Of a stretch of DNA of 64,000 nucleotides, positions 54,416-62,746 are shown in pieces; position 1 is the stretch's first letter, and every line of letters starts with the position of its first letter. Location of the stretch: positions 23,181 through 87,180 of the forward strand of contig JBJHBJ010000013.1 of assembly GCA_050485425.1 (NCBI GenBank). The letters are read 5' to 3'. The position numbers and the translations under genes were made by a program. The DNA comes from LSCE01 sp050485425. Its GTDB lineage: Bacteria > Pseudomonadota > Gammaproteobacteria > Nitrococcales > Aquisalimonadaceae. The notes under the pieces are model-generated. The model was not told where the DNA came from, searched no databases, and saw nothing but the letters and a program-made list of their open reading frames with translations.

Positions 54416-55570
54416 ATGAGGTCATCCATCAGTTCACTGGCCGTTGCTGCGGGGCTGTCCACCGCCGTGTTCCTCGGCCCCTTGGCAGCCGATGCGGAGC
54501 TTCCAAGCACGCTGGCCATGACCGCCTACGGCACCGGTTCAACCGGGTATGCTCAGATGGCAGCCATTGGCAATGTGCTGCAGGAAGAGGGGGTTTCCGT
54601 CCGCATTCTTCCCGGCGACAACGATGTGACGCGCATGACGCCGCTACGGGACGGGCGAGTCGATTACTGTGCCTGCGGCATCGCCGCCTATTACGGCTCG
54701 GAGGGCGTGATGATGTTCGCCGGTCCGGACTGGGGGCCGCAACCGATCCGTGTCATCACCACCGCGCTGGGCGGGGCGGGGCAGGGCGTGCTGATCGCCG
54801 GTGATATCGATATCGAGACGCCGGCGGACATGGCCGGCAAGCGGGTTGCCTACGTGCGTGGCGCGGACGCCCTGAACCTGAACATGGAGGCCTTTCTGGC
54901 GTTCGGCGGCCTGACCTGGGACGACGTGGAGCGAGTGACCTTCTCCGGCTATGGCAGCGCCTTCGATGGCATCATTGCCAATCGTGCGGACGCCGTCCAT
55001 ACCGCGCCCAATTCCTCGCATGCCCGACGCGTGGAATCGAGCAACCGTGGAGCACAGTTCGCCGCCATGGATCCCGACGACACCGAAGCCTGGGGACGGA
55101 TGCAGGCGGTGGCGCCGTATTTCCAGCCGCAGGAAGTGACGTCCGGTGCCGGCATCAGCGAGGACAACCGCTGGGCGGGTTCTGATTACCCTTATCCCAT
55201 ACTGGTCGCCAACGCCGGGCTCGAGGGTGACAAGATCGATCCGCTGATCCGCTTCTTCGTCGAGGAGCATGACCGCTACAAGGACGGTGCCCCCGGTAAC
55301 GACGGCTACCACCTGGATAACCAGAACATGACGTGGGTGGTTCCATTCCATGATTCCGTGGTGACGTACTACAAGGAAATCGGTATCTGGACCGACGAGA
55401 TGCAGGAACATCAGGACGAACTGGTCCATCGCCAGGAGGTGTTGATGGACGCCTGGAATGCCTATACGGAAGCGGATCCCTCCTCCGACGAGGAGGCCTT
55501 CATCGAAGGCTGGATGCAAGCGCGGGCGGAAGCCCTGACTGACGCCGGCATGGAACCGGTGTTCGAATAG
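54416..55570 (+). CDS. TAXI-family TRAP transporter solute-binding protein
   Basis: A 384-residue periplasmic receptor. It has a signal peptide (about 1-27, SSLAVAAGLSTAVFLGPLAADA) followed by the TAXI fold with MTAYGTGSTGYAQMAAIGNVL near the mature N-terminus, RVDYCACGIAAYYGSEG, and TALGGAGQGVLIAGDIDIETPADMAGKRVAYVRG. AGGAGGAGAAAACG precedes the ATG. TAXI receptors normally work with a fused TRAP membrane protein, but none is encoded next to it: the following genes are on the other strand and are not TRAP permeases. Shared operator with the CaiB gene suggests uptake of the module's substrate. Confidence 0.87.
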   Translation: MRSSISSLAVAAGLSTAVFLGPLAADAELPSTLAMTAYGTGSTGYAQMAAIGNVLQEEGVSVRILPGDNDVTRMTPLRDGRVDYCACGIAAYYGSEGVMMFAGPDWGPQPIRVITTALGGAGQGVLIAGDIDIETPADMAGKRVAYVRGADALNLNMEAFLAFGGLTWDDVERVTFSGYGSAFDGIIANRADAVHTAPNSSHARRVESSNRGAQFAAMDPDDTEAWGRMQAVAPYFQPQEVTSGAGISEDNRWAGSDYPYPILVANAGLEGDKIDPLIRFFVEEHDRYKDGAPGNDGYHLDNQNMTWVVPFHDSVVTYYKEIGIWTDEMQEHQDELVHRQEVLMDAWNAYTEADPSSDEEAFIEGWMQARAEALTDAGMEPVFE

Positions 55571-55607
55571 AACGCTGCCATGCGATGCGGTGGGGCCGGG
55601 ACCGGTC

Positions 55608-56105
55608 CTACCGTGTCGCCATCATGGCCCATTGCGCCAGCAACCCTGACAGCGGTGCCAGCACCAGGCTGGCAGCCAGCCGCCGCCAGGCGAAATCCCA
55701 GCCGATCATGGGAATCTCGAACGCCAGCACGCGGTGGAATGCGAGTACGGACCAGGCCGTCAGCAGTGCGACCATCTGCGGGGCGCCGACTCCGGCGCTG
55801 AACAGCGCCACTGCCAGCGGGAAGGAGACGATGGGCCCGCCCGGCAGGATCGCACCGAGCAGCGAGGCGAGCAGAATGCCGCCGGCGCCGGAGGTATCCC
55901 CCAGCAGCAGGATCAGCCAGCCTTCCGGAATCAACGCAGCGATGAAGCTGGCGGCCAGTAGTGCCACCGGAAGTCGTATCAGCAGCGGCCGCAACTGGCG
56001 CCACCCGGACGACACGGCCTCGCGGTGGGAGACATCCTCGCGTCGGGAAGCCAGGTAGAGCACAAACACCAGGATGATCGATACCGAGGCGTAGGCCAGC
56101 AGCAT
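55608..56105 (-). CDS. Half-size permease, downstream member of a tandem pair
   Basis: A 165-residue membrane protein with about five helices. The core LLASLLGAILPGGPIVSFPLAVALF carries a PGGP motif like the repeated half of the DUF318/ArsP-type permeases, followed by LLTAWSVLAFHRVLAFEIPMIG. The N-terminal LLAYASVSIILVFVLYLASRRED is one anchor. It closely parallels the upstream neighbour through IP...GALxPGGP...FPLAV...TAWxVL...RxLxxEIxxxG, so the two look like a duplicated half-transporter acting together. Its ATG overlaps the neighbour's stop (TGATG). Substrate unknown. Confidence 0.75.
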   Translation of the reverse strand: MLLAYASVSIILVFVLYLASRREDVSHREAVSSGWRQLRPLLIRLPVALLAASFIAALIPEGWLILLLGDTSGAGGILLASLLGAILPGGPIVSFPLAVALFSAGVGAPQMVALLTAWSVLAFHRVLAFEIPMIGWDFAWRRLAASLVLAPLSGLLAQWAMMATR

Positions 56106-56641
56106 CAGCGGCCCTCCCGGGGGCGGAACAGCATGGCCGTGATCAGGCCTGCCACGAACGGCAGCGGCAGCGATACCAGCATGCGCAGCGCGACGAACTC
56201 GATGCCGAAGAAAGCGATCTCCCAGACCAGGATCCGCTGCACGCCCAGTACGCCCCAGGCGGTAATGTAGGTGACGCAGACCGCCAGGCTGGCGCCGGCG
56301 TGATAAAGGCCCACCGCTAAGGGGAAAGCGGCGAACGGGCCTCCCGGTGTCAGTGCGCCCGCCACCGTTGCCAGAGCCAGCCCGCGGATGCCGCTGTCCG
56401 TGCCCACCCAGCGCCGCGCCAGAGAGGCCGGGATCAGCTTCTGGACGTAGGCGCCGAGCAGCACCGCCATCAGGATGATCGGGATAACGGCGATCAGCAG
56501 CAGCAGGGCCTCACCCGTCGCCTCGCGCAATGACCCCGTACCCCGCAACCACCACAACGCGCCACCCGACACAACGGCCAGCGCCAGGAACAGCCAGGTC
56601 ATTCCGTCTACCAGCGGGACTTGTTTGCGAGGTTCGTTCAC
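56105..56641 (-). CDS. Half-size permease, upstream member of a tandem pair
   Basis: A 178-residue membrane protein with about five helices. It starts at a GTG (NEPRKQVPLVDGMTWLFL) with GGAAA upstream; an ATG at 56602 is an alternative. Core LATVAGALTPGGPFAAFPLAVGLYHAG contains the TPGGP motif of DUF318/ArsP-like permeases, then YITAWGVLGVQRILVWEIAFFG. Full-length members of that family have two such halves in one chain; here they are separate genes joined by a TGATG overlap. A preceding palindrome and promoter are listed separately. Confidence 0.75.
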   Translation of the reverse strand: MNEPRKQVPLVDGMTWLFLALAVVSGGALWWLRGTGSLREATGEALLLLIAVIPIILMAVLLGAYVQKLIPASLARRWVGTDSGIRGLALATVAGALTPGGPFAAFPLAVGLYHAGASLAVCVTYITAWGVLGVQRILVWEIAFFGIEFVALRMLVSLPLPFVAGLITAMLFRPREGR

Positions 56642-56651
56642 GAGGTTTCCG

Positions 56652-56699
56652 ACGCCTGAACAGGCGTTCGAGGATACACGGATGATCGTGGCTTTGCAG
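56652..56699 (-). promoter_or_regulatory. Candidate promoter and palindromic operator of the permease pair
   Basis: On the minus strand CTGCAA (56694-56699) and TATCCT (56671-56676) are 17 bp apart. The predicted start falls in the 16-bp palindrome ACGCCTGAACAGGCGT (56652-56667), just before the GTG at 56641. Position over the start site suggests a repressor operator. Confidence 0.4.
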
Positions 56700-56731
56700 A
56701 GCGCCGCTGGCTGACGACAGGGCAGGGTAGC

Positions 56732-56763
56732 AAAGCAAAGGGGGCGCCTAGGCGCCCCCTTTT
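56732..56763 (-). terminator. Intrinsic terminator after the ETF-QO gene
   Basis: GGGGGCGCC-TA-GGCGCCCCC (56740-56759) forms a strong stem. Read on the minus strand it is followed by TTTGCTTTG. It separates the ETF-QO transcript from the permease pair. Confidence 0.75.
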
Positions 56764-56787
56764 GCGTGTTACTGCCCCATAGCCCCG

Positions 56788-58458
56788 TTACATGTTCGGG
56801 TAGTTGGGACCACCGCCGCCTTCCGGCGCCACCCAGTGGATGTTCTGGGTCGGATCCTTGATGTCGCAGGTCTTGCAGTGCACGCAGTTCTGCGCATTGA
56901 TCTGGAAGCGCTTGGAGCCGTCGTCGTTCTCCACCACCTCGTAGACGCCGGCCGGGCAGTAGCGTTGCGCCGGTTCGTTCCACTTCGGCAGGTTGACCTT
57001 GATCGGCACCTCCGGGTCCTTCAGCGTCAGGTGGCAGGGCTGATCTTCCTCGTGGTTGGTGTTGGAGATGAACACCGAATCCAGTTTGTTGAAGGTCAGC
57101 TTGCCGTCCGGCTTCGGGTAGTCGATCTTCTTGCAGTCCGCTGCCGGCTTCAGCGTCTCGTGATCCGGCACGGGATCACGCAGCGTGTACGGCATTTTGC
57201 CGCCGAGCCAGTTCAGGTCCACCACAGCCAGGCCGGAGCCGAGGAAGTTGCCGAACTTGTGCTGGTAGGGGCCGAAATTGCGCTGCTTGTGCAGTTCCTC
57301 GTACACCCAGCTACCCTCGAAGGCGGCCTTGTACTCGGTCAGCTCGTCGTTGCCCCGTTCCGCCTTCAGCGCCTCGGCGATCACCTCGGCGGCCAGCATG
57401 CCGGACTTCATCGCGGTATGGCTGCCCTTGATCTTGGCGAAGTTCAGCGTGCCGGCGTCGCAGCCCACCAGCAGGCCGCCCGGGAACGTCATTTTCGGCA
57501 GCGACTGCAGACCGCCCTTGGCAATGGCGCGGGCGCCGTAGGAGATGCGCTTGCCGCCCTCCAGGTATTTCTTCACCTCCGGGTGGGTCTTCCAGCGCTG
57601 CATTTCGTCGAAGGGACTGACATGGGGGTTGCTGTAGCCCAGGTCTGTGATCAGGCCCAGCGCCACCTGGTTGTTCTCCAGGTGATAGAGGAAGCCGCCG
57701 CCGTGGGACTTCGACTCGGTGAGCGGCCAGCCGGCGCTGTGCATCACCAGGCCTTCCTCGTGCTTCTCCGGGTCGATCTCCCAGAGCTCCTTGATGCCGA
57801 TGCCGTAATGCTGCGGGTCCACACCCTCGCGCAGGTTGAACTTGCCCATCAGTTCCTTGCCGAGATGGCCGCGGCAGCCTTCCGAGAAGATGGTGTACTT
57901 GGCGCGCAGCTCCATGCCGGGCTCGTAACCGGGCTTGCGCTGGCCGTCCGCGCCCACGCCCTGGTCGCCGGTGGCGACGCCGGCCACGGCACCGTTCTCG
58001 TCATACAGGATCTCCACCGCCGCAAAGCCGGGGAAGACCTCGACACCCAGTTGCTCGGCCTGCTCCGCCAGCCAGCGGCAGACATTGCCCAGCGAGACGA
58101 TGTAGTTGCCCTCGTTGTGCATGGTCTTCGGAACGAAGGGACCGGGCACCTTGGTTGCCTTGTCCGGGCCGCGCATGTAGAAGATGTCGTCACGCGTAAC
58201 GGGGACATTCAGCGGTGCGCCGCGATCCTTCCAGTCCGGGAACAGTTCGTTCATGGCCCGGGGCTCGAACACGGCGCCGGAGAGGATGTGGGCGCCGACT
58301 TCCGAGCCCTTCTCCACGACCACCACGCTGATTTCCTGACCGTTTTCCTGGGCAATCTGGCCGAGCCGGCAGGCAGTCGCCAGGCCGGAGGGGCCGGCGC
58401 CCACGATCAGCACGTCGAACTCCATACTTTCGCGTTCCACGGCCTCGTTGTTCTCCAT
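56788..58458 (-). CDS. Electron transfer flavoprotein-ubiquinone oxidoreductase
   Basis: Passes electrons from acyl-CoA dehydrogenases, via ETF, into the quinone pool. The 556 residues start at MENNEAVERESMEFDVLIVG, after GGAGG 6 nt upstream. FAD-binding dinucleotide fold VGAGPSGLATACRL, GAHILSGAVFEPRAMNELFP, EGCRGHLGKELM, VGCDAGTLNFAKIKGSHTAMKSG, and a C-terminal [4Fe-4S] site (RYCPAGVYEV ... NCVHCKTCDIKDP). It sits directly downstream of glutaryl-CoA dehydrogenase on the same strand, consistent with their shared electron route. Confidence 0.96.
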   Translation of the reverse strand: MENNEAVERESMEFDVLIVGAGPSGLATACRLGQIAQENGQEISVVVVEKGSEVGAHILSGAVFEPRAMNELFPDWKDRGAPLNVPVTRDDIFYMRGPDKATKVPGPFVPKTMHNEGNYIVSLGNVCRWLAEQAEQLGVEVFPGFAAVEILYDENGAVAGVATGDQGVGADGQRKPGYEPGMELRAKYTIFSEGCRGHLGKELMGKFNLREGVDPQHYGIGIKELWEIDPEKHEEGLVMHSAGWPLTESKSHGGGFLYHLENNQVALGLITDLGYSNPHVSPFDEMQRWKTHPEVKKYLEGGKRISYGARAIAKGGLQSLPKMTFPGGLLVGCDAGTLNFAKIKGSHTAMKSGMLAAEVIAEALKAERGNDELTEYKAAFEGSWVYEELHKQRNFGPYQHKFGNFLGSGLAVVDLNWLGGKMPYTLRDPVPDHETLKPAADCKKIDYPKPDGKLTFNKLDSVFISNTNHEEDQPCHLTLKDPEVPIKVNLPKWNEPAQRYCPAGVYEVVENDDGSKRFQINAQNCVHCKTCDIKDPTQNIHWVAPEGGGGPNYPNM

Positions 58459-58566
58459 GAATGCCTCCATCGTGTGGCGTTTCTTCAATCTGCTGAGGGT
58501 GACTTTCGCTCCGCCCGTCGCCTCGGAACCGGCAGGGCGGGGTCGTCCATACGGCCCCGTATGTTA

Positions 58567-59745
58567 TCAGCCTTCGGCGCTGAATGCCTGAATACCGGTC
58601 AGGGCCCGGCCGAGGATCAGCGCATGCACGTCATGCGTGCCCTCGTAGGTATTGACGGCTTCCAGGTTCATCACATGCCGGATCACATGGTACTCGTCGG
58701 CGATACCGTTGCCACCATGCATGTCACGAGCGACGCGGGCGATGTCCAGCGCCTTGCCGCAATTGTTGCGCTTGAGCAGGGAAATCATCTCCGGAGCCCA
58801 GTCGCCGCTGTCCATCAGCCGGCCCAGGCGCAGGCAGCTGTGCAACCCCAGCGTGATCTCGGTGTGCATGTCGGCCAGCTTCTTCTGCACCAGCTGGTTG
58901 GCAGCCAGCGGCCGGCCGAACTGCTTGCGTTCCAGCGTGTACTGGCGGGCGGCGTGGAAGCAGAATTCCGCTGCACCCATGGCACCCCAGCTGATGCCGT
59001 AACGGGCCTTGTTCAGGCAACCGAACGGGCCTTTCAGACCCTGCACATTGGGCAGCAGGTTTTCCTCGGGCACGAACACGTCGTCCATGGCGATTTCGCC
59101 GGTAATCGAGGCGCGCAGGGAGAACTTGCCCTCGATTTTCGGCGCCTTCAGTCCGTCCATGTCCTTTTCCAGCACGAAGCCGCGAATGACGTCGTCCAGT
59201 TTCGCCCAGACCACGAACACGTCGGCGATCGGCGAGTTGGTGATCCACATCTTGGAACCGTTCAGGCGGTAGCCGCCGTCCACCTTCCTGGCCCGCGTCT
59301 TCATGCCGCCCGGATCGGAGCCGGCGTCGGGCTCGGTCAGGCCGAAGCAGCCGACCCATTCGCCGGTGGCCAGCTTGGGCAGGTATTTCTTGCGCTGCTC
59401 CTCGCTGCCGTACGCGTGGATCGGGTGCATGACCAGGGAGGACTGGACGCTCATTGCTGAGCGGTAGCCGGAATCCACCCGCTCCACCTCGCGTGCAATC
59501 AGGCCGTAGGCGACATGGTTGACGCCGGCGCCGCCGTACTCCTCGGGGATGGTCGGGCCGAGTAGTCCGAGCTCACCCATCTCGTTCATGATCTCGCGGT
59601 GGAAATGCTCGTGGCGGTTGGCTTCCAGCACGCGGGTCATGAGCCGTTCCTGGCAGTAGTCGCGAGCGCTGTCGCGGATCATGCGCTCTTCGTCGGTCAG
59701 TTCCTGCTCCAGCAGCAGGGCGTCGTCCCACTGATAACGGTTCAT
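58567..59745 (-). CDS. gcdH: Glutaryl-CoA dehydrogenase
   Basis: Oxidatively decarboxylates glutaryl-CoA to crotonyl-CoA in lysine, tryptophan and glutarate degradation. The 392 residues start at MNRYQWDDALLLEQ with GGAGG upstream. Family-specific segment VERVDSGYRSAMSVQSSLVM contains the substrate arginine R95. CFGLTEPDAGSDPGGMKTRA and KMWITNSPIADVFVVWAK follow, and the catalytic base is E368 (NTYEGTHDVHALILGRA). The R95 region separates it from generic acyl-CoA dehydrogenases. Confidence 0.94.
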   Translation of the reverse strand: MNRYQWDDALLLEQELTDEERMIRDSARDYCQERLMTRVLEANRHEHFHREIMNEMGELGLLGPTIPEEYGGAGVNHVAYGLIAREVERVDSGYRSAMSVQSSLVMHPIHAYGSEEQRKKYLPKLATGEWVGCFGLTEPDAGSDPGGMKTRARKVDGGYRLNGSKMWITNSPIADVFVVWAKLDDVIRGFVLEKDMDGLKAPKIEGKFSLRASITGEIAMDDVFVPEENLLPNVQGLKGPFGCLNKARYGISWGAMGAAEFCFHAARQYTLERKQFGRPLAANQLVQKKLADMHTEITLGLHSCLRLGRLMDSGDWAPEMISLLKRNNCGKALDIARVARDMHGGNGIADEYHVIRHVMNLEAVNTYEGTHDVHALILGRALTGIQAFSAEG

Positions 59746-59848
59746 TGCGTGTCCTCCACGGCGAGCCGAAAGCCGCCTGTTCGCGTTACAAAGGCAATTG
59801 TAAGGGGTGAATGCGCGCAGCGCCGAACGAACGGCGCTGCGCGGTCGA

Positions 59849-61051
59849 TCAGACGCGTTCGATGACCGCGGCAATGCCCTGGCCGACACCGATGCACATG
59901 GTGACCAGCGCATAGCGGCCGTCGATGCGTTCCAGTTGGCGCATGGCGGTCAGCGCCAGCCGGGCACCGGAGGCGCCCAGTGGGTGACCGATGGCGATGG
60001 CACCGCCGTTGGGATTGAGTCTGGGGTCGTCGTTGGCCAGCCCGAGCTGTTTGGTGCAGCCCAGCACCTGTGAGGCGAAGGCCTCGTTCAGTTCGATGAC
60101 ATCCATCTGTTCCAGCGTCAGCCCGGCGCGCTCCAGGGCCTTGCGGGATGCGGGCACGGGGCCCAGGCCCATGACCCGGGGCTCGACGCCGGCCACGGCG
60201 CCGGCGAGGATGCGGGCGCGGGGCTTGATGCCTGCGCGTTCGCCGGCCTCGCGGGTGCCGACCAGCAGTGCGGCGGCACCGTCGTTCACGCCGGAGGCGT
60301 TGCCGGCTGTAACCACGCCGCCCTCGAACAGGGTGCGCAGCTTGGCCAGGCTTTCCGCCGTGGTACCGGCACGCGGATGCTCGTCCTCGCTCACCGTGTT
60401 CGGCGGCGTCTTGCGCCCGGTGGAGACCTCCACGGGAAGCAGTTCTCCGTCATAGAATCCGGCGGTCCTGGCATCCTGGTATTTCTGCTGCGACCAGGCG
60501 GCGAAGACGTCCGCTTCCTCGCGGCTGATACTCAGGTCGCTGGCGACGTTGTCGGCGGTTTCCGGCATGGTGTCGCCACCGTATTGCTTGATCACCAGCG
60601 GGTTCGGGAAGCGCGCGCCGATGGTCGAGTCGAACATGCGGAAATCGCGGCTGTAGGCGGACTCCGCCTTGGCCATCACGAACGGCGCCCGGCTCATGCT
60701 TTCGGTGCCGCCGGCCACGAACAATTCGCCGTGGCCGCTGCTGGCGGCACGGGCGGCGTCCAGCACGGCGGCCAGGCCGGAGCCGCACAGGCGGTTGACC
60801 GTCTGGCCAGCCACATCCACCGGCAGCCCGGCCACCAGCCCGGCGTGCCGGGCCACGTTACGTGCGTCCTCACCGGCCTGGTTGGTACAGCCGGCGATCA
60901 CGTCCTCGATCGTTTTCGGGTCGAAGCCGCTGCGCTCCACGATATGACGGATGCAGTGGGCCAGCAGGTCATCCGGGCGCACCTTGGCCAGCGCGCCGGC
61001 GTGGCGGCCGATGGGTGTGCGGATGCCGTCGTAGAGATAGGCGTTCATCAT
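59849..61051 (-). CDS. Thiolase (acetyl-CoA acetyltransferase; 3-oxoadipyl-CoA thiolase-like)
   Basis: Cleaves a 3-oxoacyl-CoA with CoA. The 400 residues start at MMNAYLYDGIRTPIG after GGAGG. Catalytic residues: C89 (NRLCGSGL), H356 (AIGHPLGASGAR) and C386 (TMCIGVGQG). The AGCTNQAGEDARNVARHAGLVAGLP and ESMSRAPFVMAKAES stretches resemble PcaF/PaaJ thiolases of the beta-ketoadipate and phenylacetate pathways more than PhaA. Lies between gcdH and the hydroxyacyl-CoA dehydrogenase, so it may finish the dicarboxyl- or glutaryl-derived beta-oxidation. Confidence 0.92.
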   Translation of the reverse strand: MMNAYLYDGIRTPIGRHAGALAKVRPDDLLAHCIRHIVERSGFDPKTIEDVIAGCTNQAGEDARNVARHAGLVAGLPVDVAGQTVNRLCGSGLAAVLDAARAASSGHGELFVAGGTESMSRAPFVMAKAESAYSRDFRMFDSTIGARFPNPLVIKQYGGDTMPETADNVASDLSISREEADVFAAWSQQKYQDARTAGFYDGELLPVEVSTGRKTPPNTVSEDEHPRAGTTAESLAKLRTLFEGGVVTAGNASGVNDGAAALLVGTREAGERAGIKPRARILAGAVAGVEPRVMGLGPVPASRKALERAGLTLEQMDVIELNEAFASQVLGCTKQLGLANDDPRLNPNGGAIAIGHPLGASGARLALTAMRQLERIDGRYALVTMCIGVGQGIAAVIERV

Positions 61052-61089
61052 GTTGAAGATTCCTCCATGGCGAGCGGCGCCATTCTTGT

Positions 61090-62616
61090 TCAGCTTTCCG
61101 GGGTGGTCAGGGAAACACCGAGCATGGCCCGCCGTTTCAGCCACGGGCTGGGGCGGTAGCGCGGGTCACCGTAATAGGCCTGCATGGTTTCCAGGATTCG
61201 AAGTATGCGCTTCGGCCCCAGGGTATCGCCGAAGCCCAGCGGTCCATGAGGATACCCGAGTCCCAGCTTGACGCCAGTCTCGATGTCTTCCGGGGTGGCG
61301 ATACGCTGCTGCGCGATGTCGCAGCCGATGTTCACGATGGTGGCGACGATGCGCTGGGCAATGAAGCCGGCGCTGTCGCGGATCATCGTGACCGGCACCC
61401 CGTCCGCCGCCAGCGCGGCATGGGCCGCATCTCGCACCGCCGGCAGGGTGACCGGCGTGGTCATCAGCGTCCGGCGGCGATCCAGACCGAACAGCGTGTC
61501 CAGCGCCACCGTGCGCTGCGGGTCCAGGCCCTGTTCAAGCGCCGTGCTGGTGGCGTCCAGCCCGAGCGGCATCACCAGGCAGACCGAATCGGTGCCCGGA
61601 GTCACGCCGTCGTCCAGTTGCACGCCGGCAGCCGACAGCATCCGGGTCACCGCCTGATGGCTGTCGGCGTCCGCACGGCTGACCCAGATGGCGCGGTTGC
61701 CATTGGCCGGGGCGGGAGGCTCGGCGGGCTGTTCCGGCTTGCCGTCGGGATAGCGGTAGAACCCCTCGCCGACCTTCTTGCCCAGCAGGCCGGCCGCCAG
61801 TCGCTGGCGAGTAATGAACGAGGGCCGGAAGCGTGGTTCCTGGTAGTACTGGTCGTAGATGGACTCCATCACGTTGTGGGAGACGTCCAGCGCTGTGAGG
61901 TCCAGCAGTTCGAACGGTCCCATGCGGAAGCCCGCGGTTTCGCGCATCACGCGGTCCATGTCGATGGTCTCGCAGATGCCTTCGCCCAGGATGCGCAGGG
62001 CCTCGGTGCCGAAGCCGCGGCCGGCATGGTTGACAATGAAACCCGGGGAGTCTGTACAGACCACGGGGGTATGGCCCATGCGCCTGGCCAGCGCGACCAG
62101 CGCTTCGGCGACCCAGTCGGCGGTGCGCACGGCCGTGGCGACTTCAACCAGTTTCATCAGCGGCACCGGGTTGAAGAAGTGGAAACCCACCACGCGTTCG
62201 GGGTGCTTGCAGGCCGAGGCGATAGCCGTTACCGACAGCGACGAGGTATTGGTGGCCAGGATGGCGTCCTTCCCGACCACGGATTCCAGTTCCGCAAACA
62301 GCGACTGCTTCACGTCCAGTCGCTCGACGATGGCTTCCACAACGATGTCGGCCGGGGCCAGGTCGGCGAGGCTGGAGACCACCTGCAGCCGGCTCTTGGC
62401 TTCACCTGCGGAGGCGTCGTCCAGCTTGCCCTTTTCCACCAGGCGGTCGACCATCTTGCCGACGAAGGCGCGGGCCTCATCGGCGGCCCCTTCCCTGGCG
62501 TCATGCAGCAATACCCTGATGCCGCCCAGCGCCGCGATCTGGGCAATGCCCCGTCCCATGGCGCCGGTGCCGATCACGGCCAGTGACAGATCGCTACGGT
62601 TCGCGTCGAGTGCCAT
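61090..62616 (-). CDS. 3-hydroxyacyl-CoA dehydrogenase, two-domain (PaaH/PaaC-like)
   Basis: NAD-dependent oxidation of 3-hydroxyacyl-CoA. The 508 residues start at MALDANRSDLSLAVIG. N-terminal Rossmann motif GTGAMGRGIAQIAA (16-29), VVEAIVERLDVKQSLF, TNTSSLSVTAIA and the catalytic FHFFNPVPLMKLVEV; SPGFIVNHAGRGFGTEALRIL begins the C-terminal domain, which is repeated (SAGFIAQRIVATIVNIGCDIAQQ). The length and duplicated C-terminal domain match the PaaH/PaaC group rather than the fused FadB. First gene of the thiolase-gcdH direction; its upstream region holds a 17-bp palindrome. Confidence 0.92.
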   Translation of the reverse strand: MALDANRSDLSLAVIGTGAMGRGIAQIAALGGIRVLLHDAREGAADEARAFVGKMVDRLVEKGKLDDASAGEAKSRLQVVSSLADLAPADIVVEAIVERLDVKQSLFAELESVVGKDAILATNTSSLSVTAIASACKHPERVVGFHFFNPVPLMKLVEVATAVRTADWVAEALVALARRMGHTPVVCTDSPGFIVNHAGRGFGTEALRILGEGICETIDMDRVMRETAGFRMGPFELLDLTALDVSHNVMESIYDQYYQEPRFRPSFITRQRLAAGLLGKKVGEGFYRYPDGKPEQPAEPPAPANGNRAIWVSRADADSHQAVTRMLSAAGVQLDDGVTPGTDSVCLVMPLGLDATSTALEQGLDPQRTVALDTLFGLDRRRTLMTTPVTLPAVRDAAHAALAADGVPVTMIRDSAGFIAQRIVATIVNIGCDIAQQRIATPEDIETGVKLGLGYPHGPLGFGDTLGPKRILRILETMQAYYGDPRYRPSPWLKRRAMLGVSLTTPES

Positions 62617-62729
62617 GTGTCGTGTTCCCCTCTGCCGATCGGTTGTCCGCATGACATGAACAATGCCGGTGAACGCGGCGCGCCGCCCGGGCGCGTCGTA
62701 TTCACCGGTGTCCCTGTGAGTGCGGCTCG

Positions 62730-62746
62730 ATTTCGCAATGCGAAAT
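62730..62746. promoter_or_regulatory. 17-bp palindromic operator in the divergent promoter region
   Basis: ATTTCGCAATGCGAAAT is a perfect inverted repeat. Its right end overlaps AATGTA (62744-62749), which read on the minus strand is TACATT, a plausible -10 for the hydroxyacyl-CoA dehydrogenase. On the plus side, CTGACG (62801-62806) and TATACG (62825-62830), 18 bp apart, could serve the acyl-CoA dehydrogenase. Such TTTCGC-N3-GCGAAA repeats occur as operators of IclR-type catabolic regulators. The rest of the 356-nt region shows nothing else. Confidence 0.55.
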
